Source: Nitrospirales bacterium (GTDB taxonomy: Bacteria > Nitrospirota > Nitrospiria > Nitrospirales > UBA8639). From it: DNA of 6,665 bases. Positions within the stretch are counted from its first letter, which is position 1. Each line of letters opens with the position of its first letter. Below the pieces are notes generated by a model. The model did no database searches. It was given only the letters and a program-made list of their open reading frames with translations, and was not told the DNA's origin. The translations under genes were made by a program, and so were the position numbers. Positions 1 through 5,282 of the stretch are shown in pieces. The DNA lies in NCBI GenBank assembly GCA_029261305.1, contig JAJDBO010000198.1, positions 1-6,665 of the forward strand, written 5' to 3'.

Positions 1-909
1 CAACCATTCTCCTCGCACATCACGGGTCTTTCGTTGGAACAGATTATTTTTGATGGAATTTTTGACTTCATCAAAAGGGAGTGGTTCACCAGGGATCGTT
101 TTTTCCAACTTCAAAATATGAATGCCCAATTCGGATTCCACTGGGCGACTCACATCGCCCATGCGCATGCCTTCTAGGGCGCTGGCCATTGGGCTCAGCA
201 ATTCATCTTTTCGCATAATGCCTAAATCTCCACCCATCACACTTTCCGAGCCTTCGGAATGTGTCTGTGCTAGTTCTGAAAAATCCGCACCGTCATTGAT
301 CTGTTGCACGAGCGCCTCAGCGCGCACGAGGACATCTGTGTTGGATTCTTCACCCTGTGGTTTTAATAAGATTTGCTTGAGGTGATAGCGCGCTGGGGTC
401 GTGAATTCATCTTGGGATTTCGTGTAATAACTGCGGGTCTCCTCGGGTGAAACCATGATGCGACGGCGAACCTCATAGTCAATCATCCTTCGCAGGACCA
501 GTTCATCACGAAGGCGTGATCGTGGCGTTGAATCTGCTACCGCTGGTTGGGTTTGACGTAATTGATCAATGGCCTGGTCGAGTTCCTGTTCAGAGACCCC
601 AATCCCTTTGGCTTTGGCTTCTTGCAATTGGAGCTTACGCTCAATGATCCGATTGAGGACATCGTATTCTTTATGGGTGAGTCGCCGTTCAAGTTCTTTG
701 CCACTGTAGCGAGCTCGAAGGCGAATAGTTTCATCCAGAAGCTCGGTTTCAAGTTCGGAAATCGTAATGACCTCAGTGTTGACGATGGCCGCAATGCCAT
801 CGGAAATCTCTTGAGCAAGGGCATAATTTGCCGGTACTACACTTAACCCCAGTAAGAGCACGGGAAGTCTAAGAAAGGGTGATAGGCGTTTGTTGAATAT
901 GTTCATCAT
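1..909 (-). CDS. surA: SurA-like periplasmic peptidyl-prolyl cis-trans isomerase (parvulin), 3' end cut by window edge
   Basis: The reading frame is open for 303 codons from the ATG at 909-907 to base 1 with no stop, so the C-terminus lies beyond the window; probably only a few dozen residues are missing. Residues 1-32 look like a Sec signal peptide: basic K7, R8 and R14, a Leu/Val-rich core, and an ALA signal peptidase I site before Q33. Residues about 35-165 form a charged helical SurA-type N-terminal region (ISDGIAAIVNTEVIT at 36-50, NRIIERKLQLQEAK at 86-99). Residues about 174-270 are one parvulin rotamase domain, with YHLKQILLK, the GGDLG motif at 226-230 and GIHILKLEK at 262-270. Known role: chaperoning and prolyl isomerisation of outer-membrane proteins in the periplasm. 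E. coli SurA has two parvulin domains; only one is seen here, so a PpiC/PrsA-type name is also possible. A second ATG directly follows the first (906-904), and the AGG at 916-914 sits 7 bases from it, so the start may be either codon. Confidence 0.9.
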   Translation of the reverse strand, partial: MMNIFNKRLSPFLRLPVLLLGLSVVPANYALAQEISDGIAAIVNTEVITISELETELLDETIRLRARYSGKELERRLTHKEYDVLNRIIERKLQLQEAKAKGIGVSEQELDQAIDQLRQTQPAVADSTPRSRLRDELVLRRMIDYEVRRRIMVSPEETRSYYTKSQDEFTTPARYHLKQILLKPQGEESNTDVLVRAEALVQQINDGADFSELAQTHSEGSESVMGGDLGIMRKDELLSPMASALEGMRMGDVSRPVESELGIHILKLEKTIPGEPLPFDEVKNSIKNNLFQRKTRDVRGEWL

Positions 910-911
910 TA
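907..911 (-). promoter_or_regulatory. TAATG stop/start overlap coupling mfd to the surA-like gene
   Basis: On the minus strand the mfd stop TAA (911-909) shares its last A with the ATG (909-907) of the next gene, and a second ATG follows at once. Only a short AGG (916-914) serves as a Shine-Dalgarno candidate. Such overlaps commonly give translational coupling, in which ribosomes finishing one gene re-initiate on the next. The overlap is seen directly; coupling is inferred. Confidence 0.7.
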
Positions 912-3900
912 AACCTGAACGGCTTCCGAGGGTGCGTTGATGAGCCCTTGAAGAATGGTATTTAATTCGAGAACCAGCGCCGACCACTCCTCATGGCCCG
1001 TATCTATGGCGAGTGATTGAGGAGAAAGAAATCGGATGGTTTCTTCGGTGTGCTGCATGAGCCAATCCAGACTTTCTTGCGGGATAGTGGCCTTCGCGTC
1101 AAGAGTGAGAGTGATGGTTCCGTTTTTAACTTCTAAGGACTCCAGACGTAGTTTTTTCGCGAAGAGTCTAATCTGCATGACTTCAAATAATCGTTCAACC
1201 TCATTGGGCAGGGAGCCGTACCGATCCTGAGTCTCTGCATGCATGAGGGCCAGGTCGCCGATCTTTTGGCTGGCGGACATGCGTTTGTACAGCGACAGGC
1301 GCTGATGTCCATCCTCCACATAATCATCAGGGATGAAGGCCGACACATTCAAGTGCAAGGTTGGATCCACCTCTTCCTCAACCACCTCGCCTTTCATCCC
1401 TTGTACGGCTTGTTCAACCATTTGCATGTAGAGATCGAGTCCTACGGCAGCCATGTTTCCTGACTGTTGCTTCCCGAGAAGGTTCCCGGCTCCCCGAATT
1501 TCCAAATCTGCCGCGGCAATTCTAAACCCTGACCCGAGTTCTGCAAACTCTTGAATGGCCATGAGTCGCTTTTGGGCATCGGTGGTGAGCACTTCTTCAT
1601 TGGGAAAAAAGAAATACGCATAGGCTTGGTCGCCTGCTCGACCCACGCGACCCCGCAATTGATACAATTGCGCTAAGCCAAACATATCCGCGCGATCCAC
1701 CAGAATGGTGTTTGCTCGTGGAACATCCAAGCCTGATTGGATAATGGCCGAGGCTACGAGAATATCGGCTTCCCCATGAAAGAATTTTAACATGACGCCT
1801 TCCAGCACATGTTCATTCATCTGGCCATGGGCCATAAGAATGCGCGCCTCGGGCACGAGGCCCTGCACCAAGCTGGCTGCTCGTTCCATGCTTTGCACTC
1901 GATTGTGTACATAAAAAATTTGGCCGTCGCGTGCTAGTTCTCGGCGAATGGCATCGCGAATAGTGTTGGGATTGAAGCGAAGGACTTGTGTGCGAATGGC
2001 CAAACGTCCTGGGGGTGGAGTTTCAATCACCGACAAGTCGCGCACCCCGGAAAAGGCCATTTGCAAGGTTCGAGGAATGGGGGTGGCGGTGAGCGTGAGA
2101 ACATCCACCTGCTTGCGCAATTGCTTCATTCGCTCTTTGTGTCGCACGCCAAACCATTGCTCTTCGTCGATAATGACCAGTCCCAGGTTTTTAAATTCCA
2201 CACTTTTTTGAAGAACACGGTGTGTGCCGATGACGATATCCACGACTCCAGAAGCCAAGTCCGGCAATAGGGCTTTGACTTCCTTCGGACTTTGGAAGCG
2301 TGAGAGCACGCCAACCCGAACCGGGAACGGCGCGAATCGACGACAAAAAGTTTCATAATGCTGTTGGGCAAGCAGTGTCGTGGGGACAAGCACGGCCACT
2401 TGCCGATTATCCTGCACGGCTTTGAATGCAGCGCGCATGGCGACCTCGGTCTTGCCGTATCCGACATCCCCGCAAACCAATCGGTCCATGGGTTTGGCAA
2501 GCTCCAAATCTCGTTGAATGTCTTCAATGGCCTTGAGTTGGTCCGGCGTTTCCTCATAGTCAAACGCCGCCTCAAACTCATGGGCTAGAGTAGTGTCTTC
2601 GGAATAGATTCGTCGTGTGGTGACTTCGCGACTGGCATACAACTCCACCAATTCGTGGGTCATATCTTCGATACCCTTTTTGACGCGCGCTTTGGTCTTA
2701 GCCCAACTCGTGCCACCAAGTCGATCCAGCTTTGGGGCATTGTGTTCCCCACCTCGATATTTCTGCACTTGGTTGATGCGATCGAGCGGAACGTACAATG
2801 TATCTTTGCCCAAGAATTCTAAAATCAAATAGTCACTTTCAAAGCCTTGGACAGAGAGATGGCGGAGGCCATTGTAGCGGCTGATTCCATGCTGGACATG
2901 GACGACGTAATCCCCGGCATTGAGATCTTCAAGAGAGGAAAGAAACGCTGCGGTTTTGCTTTTGGATTGCGGTCGATGACGCGTGACTTTGGCGAACAGA
3001 TCGTCTTCTGTCACGACTGTAAATTGTCCTTCCTGGACCAGGAAGCCCGACGAGAGATACCCCTGCTGAATATAAAAGGGTTCGCGTTCAGAGGAAGTTG
3101 ATCGTAGCAACGGCTTGCCTTCGATGGCGGGGGCTTGGTGTTCGGCGAACAACGCGAGCAGACGTCCAACTTGGCCAGATGAACGGACCACGACGGTGAC
3201 AGGACCTTGGGTTCGCAGGTGCTCAAGAATTTTTAAGGTTTCGGTAAAGGAAGTCCCTCGGAGCCCGAGCCCCATGCTTTTGAGAGATTGAAGCGAGACC
3301 GGGATGACCGGATTCCATTCCCCTTCAGCCGGTGGGATGACGTCAGTCGCAATCATTGAACTCGACGCCATCAAGTCTAGAAATTCTTCCCAAATCAAAT
3401 AATGTGCGTCAGGTTCTGGATAGGGCACACCGGCTTGGGAAGATTCTTGTTCTTCCCAGGCTGCCAGTAACCCCTCCCACAATGTTTGCGCTTCATGAGC
3501 AAGGTTTAGCGGACGGTCCATGAGTGCCCTCGGTGCGTCCGAAAAGTAATCCAGCAGGGTGTCCATGGAGCTGTACAGTTCTGGTGATCGCCATTCGGCA
3601 TCAGGGGTGAGCGTTGGCAACTCGGAATCCGATTGACCCAGAGGAACAAGATATTCTCGCGCGGGCAAGATTTGTGCGAGAGGTACAGTTTCGGTTGATT
3701 CTTGTGTTTCAGGGTCGAAACGTCGCGTGGACTCTACGGTATCGCCTAAAAATTCGATGCGGTAGGGTTCGCTATCCGCCGTTGAAAAAATATCAACAAT
3801 ACCTCCGCGCACACTGAACTCCCCTGGAATTTCTACGGCGGACACCCGGCAATAGCCAATTCTGAGTAAATGCGTGATCAAAGATTCGCGGTCGATCTCA

Positions 3901-4385
3901 TTGTTTACTTTTAAGGTCAGACAGGTTTCGGCAAAGACGGCATGAGGCACGAGTCGTTGCAAGGCGGCTTCTGGTGTGGTGATGACAATGGTCGGTCGTT
4001 GCTCATGAAGTCGAAACAACGTGCGCATGCGTTGAGCCACCAAATCAGCCGAAGGCAGTGTGGCCTCATATGGGACCGATCCTCGATTGGGGAAGAACGC
4101 GAGCGATTCGGTGGGAAGCCCAAACAAGGTATGAAAAAATTGAAGATCTTGAAAGAGCTGGGCGGCTTCATCATGGGTTGGGGTCATGAGTATCCATGAG
4201 CCTTGAAGCTGTTCTTTGGCCTGCCCAGTTTTGCGGGACGAACCGTCTACTATCGACTGGTTGGTCAGCAGGCTCATGATAAAAGCTAAACTTGCTCCAT
4301 GAGGGCCAACCAAAAATGGTTTGGACTCCGATGCTGCCAAGGCTTCAAGAATTGGTTGAAAAGTTTGAGTTTCTAGCGTGTGCAT
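909..4385 (-). CDS. mfd: Mfd, transcription-repair coupling factor (DNA translocase), complete
   Basis: This 1158-residue protein is close to the usual family length (E. coli about 1148). Mfd is a cytoplasmic ATPase that recognises RNA polymerase stalled at a lesion, pushes it off by translocating on DNA, and recruits UvrA for nucleotide excision repair. Domains in order: a UvrB-like N-terminal module, about 20-340 (PNRGSVPYEA at 99-108, SVRGGIVDIF at 191-200); a CarD-like RNA polymerase-interaction domain, about 485-545 (GDYVVHVQHGISRYNG from 491, DTLYVPLDRI from 528); a RecG-like helicase with Walker A GDVGYGKTE at 639-647, Walker B DEEQ at 740-743, motif III TATPIPRT at 766-773 and motif VI QLRGRVGRAG at 909-918; a TRG element (DLEIRGAGNLLGKQQSG, 960-976); and a C-terminal domain to 1158. 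The ATG at 4385 is the first start codon after an in-frame upstream stop, but no Shine-Dalgarno lies at normal distance. Departures from the usual motifs are W744 after DEEQ and ASAIIQSGLD at 878-887. Identity is certain from the domain series. Confidence 0.98.
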   Translation of the reverse strand: MHTLETQTFQPILEALAASESKPFLVGPHGASLAFIMSLLTNQSIVDGSSRKTGQAKEQLQGSWILMTPTHDEAAQLFQDLQFFHTLFGLPTESLAFFPNRGSVPYEATLPSADLVAQRMRTLFRLHEQRPTIVITTPEAALQRLVPHAVFAETCLTLKVNNEIDRESLITHLLRIGYCRVSAVEIPGEFSVRGGIVDIFSTADSEPYRIEFLGDTVESTRRFDPETQESTETVPLAQILPAREYLVPLGQSDSELPTLTPDAEWRSPELYSSMDTLLDYFSDAPRALMDRPLNLAHEAQTLWEGLLAAWEEQESSQAGVPYPEPDAHYLIWEEFLDLMASSSMIATDVIPPAEGEWNPVIPVSLQSLKSMGLGLRGTSFTETLKILEHLRTQGPVTVVVRSSGQVGRLLALFAEHQAPAIEGKPLLRSTSSEREPFYIQQGYLSSGFLVQEGQFTVVTEDDLFAKVTRHRPQSKSKTAAFLSSLEDLNAGDYVVHVQHGISRYNGLRHLSVQGFESDYLILEFLGKDTLYVPLDRINQVQKYRGGEHNAPKLDRLGGTSWAKTKARVKKGIEDMTHELVELYASREVTTRRIYSEDTTLAHEFEAAFDYEETPDQLKAIEDIQRDLELAKPMDRLVCGDVGYGKTEVAMRAAFKAVQDNRQVAVLVPTTLLAQQHYETFCRRFAPFPVRVGVLSRFQSPKEVKALLPDLASGVVDIVIGTHRVLQKSVEFKNLGLVIIDEEQWFGVRHKERMKQLRKQVDVLTLTATPIPRTLQMAFSGVRDLSVIETPPPGRLAIRTQVLRFNPNTIRDAIRRELARDGQIFYVHNRVQSMERAASLVQGLVPEARILMAHGQMNEHVLEGVMLKFFHGEADILVASAIIQSGLDVPRANTILVDRADMFGLAQLYQLRGRVGRAGDQAYAYFFFPNEEVLTTDAQKRLMAIQEFAELGSGFRIAAADLEIRGAGNLLGKQQSGNMAAVGLDLYMQMVEQAVQGMKGEVVEEEVDPTLHLNVSAFIPDDYVEDGHQRLSLYKRMSASQKIGDLALMHAETQDRYGSLPNEVERLFEVMQIRLFAKKLRLESLEVKNGTITLTLDAKATIPQESLDWLMQHTEETIRFLSPQSLAIDTGHEEWSALVLELNTILQGLINAPSEAVQV

Positions 4386-4433
4386 TGGTGTATGTGGTGA
4401 ATTTTGAACACCCCTTGAGGAGACTGGTATTTT
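4386..4433 (-). promoter_or_regulatory. rfaE2-mfd spacer with distant Shine-Dalgarno and small hairpin
   Basis: The 48-base gap shows no terminator: there is no stem followed by a T run. The only purine-rich Shine-Dalgarno candidate is AAGG at 4416-4413 on the minus strand, 27 bases before the mfd ATG, which is too far in a linear message. Between them GGTG (4412-4409) can pair with CACC (4399-4396) around a 9-base loop; folding would shorten the effective spacing to 10 bases. The stem is only four pairs, so the role is conjecture. Read-through from rfaE2 into mfd is likely. Confidence 0.35.
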
Positions 4434-5018
4434 CTATGAAGACGGAGTCGGATCTATTCGAGATGGGTCGGAAGGCATTAGAGGTGTTTTTATGGTGCTG
4501 GCTAGTTTAGAAGCTGAATTCATTTGTTGAATCCGATCAATCATTACACTGGTCGAGATATTAGGAGTTAATGAAATACTCTTGACTATTCCGCCTCGTC
4601 CTTGGACGACTTCCCTTCCAACGATCTGCTCAACGGGCCAATCGCCACCTTTGACGAGAATATCAGGTTGCAGCGTTTCGATTACTGTGAGTGGGGTCGA
4701 TTCATCAAACCTCACGACATAATCCACACATGCTAGCGCGGCCAGTACTTCCATCCGATGATCCACAGGATTCAGGGGCCGACCTTGTCCCTTCTGTAAG
4801 GAACGGACGGATTCATCACTGTTGACTGCCACCACCAATAATTCGCCTAAGGCTCTGGCGGATTGAAGGTAGCGAATGTGTCCGATATGAAGCAAATCGA
4901 AGCATCCATTCGTAAGCACCACGCGTTCCCCCTTCCGTTGCCTATCTTGAAGAATGGCTGAAAGCGCGTGGGGAGTGGTATTTTTATCCGGCATAGAGTT
5001 TAGGTAAGGAAATGACAT
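4434..5018 (-). CDS. rfaE2: D-glycero-beta-D-manno-heptose 1-phosphate adenylyltransferase (stand-alone RfaE domain II)
   Basis: This 194-residue cytoplasmic enzyme is of the cytidylyltransferase-like nucleotidyltransferase family. It transfers AMP from ATP to heptose 1-phosphate, giving the ADP-heptose precursor used (after epimerisation) for the LPS inner core. Seen in the sequence: the nucleotide-binding signature TNGCFDLLHIGHIRYL (36-51) with the HxGH residues H44 and H47, VAVNSDESV (63-71), GRPLNPVDHRMEVLAAL (79-95), DILVKGGDW (119-127) and ISTSVMIDRI (154-163). E. coli fuses this domain to the heptose kinase in HldE; here it is separate, so a kinase (HldA/RfaE1) should be encoded elsewhere. 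The last roughly 26 residues (169-194) are Ser/Thr/Pro-rich and extend past the usual domain end. The ATG at 5018 has no close Shine-Dalgarno; the nearest is AAGG, 17 bases upstream. M9 is a possible later start, also without a Shine-Dalgarno. It is the first gene of the presumed rfaE2-mfd-surA operon. Confidence 0.93.
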   Translation of the reverse strand: MSFPYLNSMPDKNTTPHALSAILQDRQRKGERVVLTNGCFDLLHIGHIRYLQSARALGELLVVAVNSDESVRSLQKGQGRPLNPVDHRMEVLAALACVDYVVRFDESTPLTVIETLQPDILVKGGDWPVEQIVGREVVQGRGGIVKSISLTPNISTSVMIDRIQQMNSASKLASTIKTPLMPSDPSRIDPTPSS

Positions 5019-5027
5019 ATTTCGAGG

Positions 5028-5064
5028 CTATGATACCTTGTCATAGGCTGAAATCCTAGTTCAG
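5028..5064. repeat. Two adjacent inverted repeats, each with a 7-base spacer, just upstream of rfaE2
   Basis: CTATGA (5028-5033) and TCATAG (5041-5046) are perfect inverted arms around TACCTTG. One base later CTGAA (5048-5052) and TTCAG (5060-5064) are inverted arms around ATCCTAG. The first lies 10-28 bases before the rfaE2 start, and on the minus strand its loop carries AAGG, the only Shine-Dalgarno candidate for that gene. They could be RNA hairpins in the leader or DNA operator half-sites. Arms of 5-6 bases can also arise by chance. Confidence 0.45.
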
Positions 5065-5084
5065 ATTCATGTCAGGCCTACGTT

Positions 5085-5117
5085 GGGGAAATGGCGCAAG
5101 ATTTCCGTCATTCCCCG
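5085..5117. repeat. Overlapping, mutually exclusive inverted repeats with a REP-like CGTCATTCCCCG word
   Basis: GGAAAT (5087-5092) pairs with ATTTCC (5101-5106) over an 8-base loop. Alternatively GGGGAAATG (5085-5093) pairs with CATTCCCC (5109-5116) as an 8-pair stem with one bulged A. The two folds share the left arm, so only one can form. CGTCATTCCCCG (5106-5117) resembles the arm of the widespread CGTCATTCCCG-type intergenic repeats, but a matching second arm (CGGGGAATGACG orientation) is not present nearby, so this may be a decayed copy or chance. Confidence 0.35.
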
Positions 5118-5129
5118 TAAGATTTAATG

Positions 5130-5144
5130 GGTGCTGGAAACACC
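5130..5144. repeat. Short inverted repeat GGTG / CACC with 7-base spacer
   Basis: GGTG (5130-5133) and CACC (5141-5144) flank CTGGAAA. The stem is only four pairs and is recorded because it continues the run of inverted repeats in the presumed rfaE2 leader. There is no T run, so it is not a terminator. Confidence 0.25.
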
Positions 5145-5180
5145 AATAGCCCCAATTGAATACATTTCACTCTACTCACT

Positions 5181-5211
5181 CTATGTCTTCTGAGTATCAT
5201 TGAGAACATAG
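5181..5211. repeat. Interrupted inverted repeat in the transporter upstream region
   Basis: CTATG (5181-5185) pairs with CATAG (5207-5211), and after a 2-base bulge TTCT (5188-5191) pairs with AGAA (5203-5206), leaving an 11-base loop. It lies about 70-100 bases upstream of the transporter start and could be an operator or leader hairpin. Its outer arms share CTATG/CATAG with the inverted repeat at 5028-5046. No known regulator site is recognised. Confidence 0.3.
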
Positions 5212-5269
5212 TCTTCAGGGCTTGGCTGTGCTAGTCTTCCATCTCGGATTTTACATTTATCGCAAACAC

Positions 5270-5273
5270 GAGG
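5270..5273 (+). promoter_or_regulatory. Ribosome binding site (GAGG) supporting a GTG start at 5283
   Basis: GAGG at 5270-5273 lies 9 bases before the GTG at 5283-5285, in frame with the transporter. The competing in-frame TTG at 5322 has only a GGGG run touching it and no properly spaced Shine-Dalgarno, so the GTG is preferred. Confidence 0.55.
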
Positions 5274-5282
5274 CCCGTTGTT

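Larger units (their letters stand above)
5019..5282. other. Divergent intergenic region between rfaE2 and the DASS transporter
   Basis: This 264-base spacer separates the outward-facing starts of rfaE2 (minus) and the transporter (plus), so promoters for both should lie here. I looked for -35/-10 pairs on both strands and found only weak partial matches (for example TTGAAT at 5156 with a poor -10 on the plus strand), so no promoter is called. No tRNA-like fold and no convincing small ORF were seen. The rfaE2-proximal half holds a run of short inverted repeats, listed separately, and a CAATTG palindrome lies at 5153-5158. Confidence 0.75.

Noticed and set aside
562..846. 94-codon plus-strand frame opposite the surA-like gene
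   Set aside because: It is antisense to an intact signal-peptide and SurA N-terminal coding region and has no start context or family resemblance.
2126..2581. 151-codon minus-strand frame within mfd
   Set aside because: It is an alternative frame of the Mfd helicase core; the Mfd frame there carries the Walker A and B motifs.
5067..5111. 14-codon minus-strand ORF (MTEILRHF...) as a possible leader peptide for rfaE2
   Set aside because: GGGG abuts the ATG too closely to act as a Shine-Dalgarno, there is no run of regulatory codons, and it ends far from rfaE2 with no terminator-type hairpin after it.
5085..5116. Rho-independent terminator
   Set aside because: A stem can form but no T run follows on either strand, and it lies upstream of both divergent genes.
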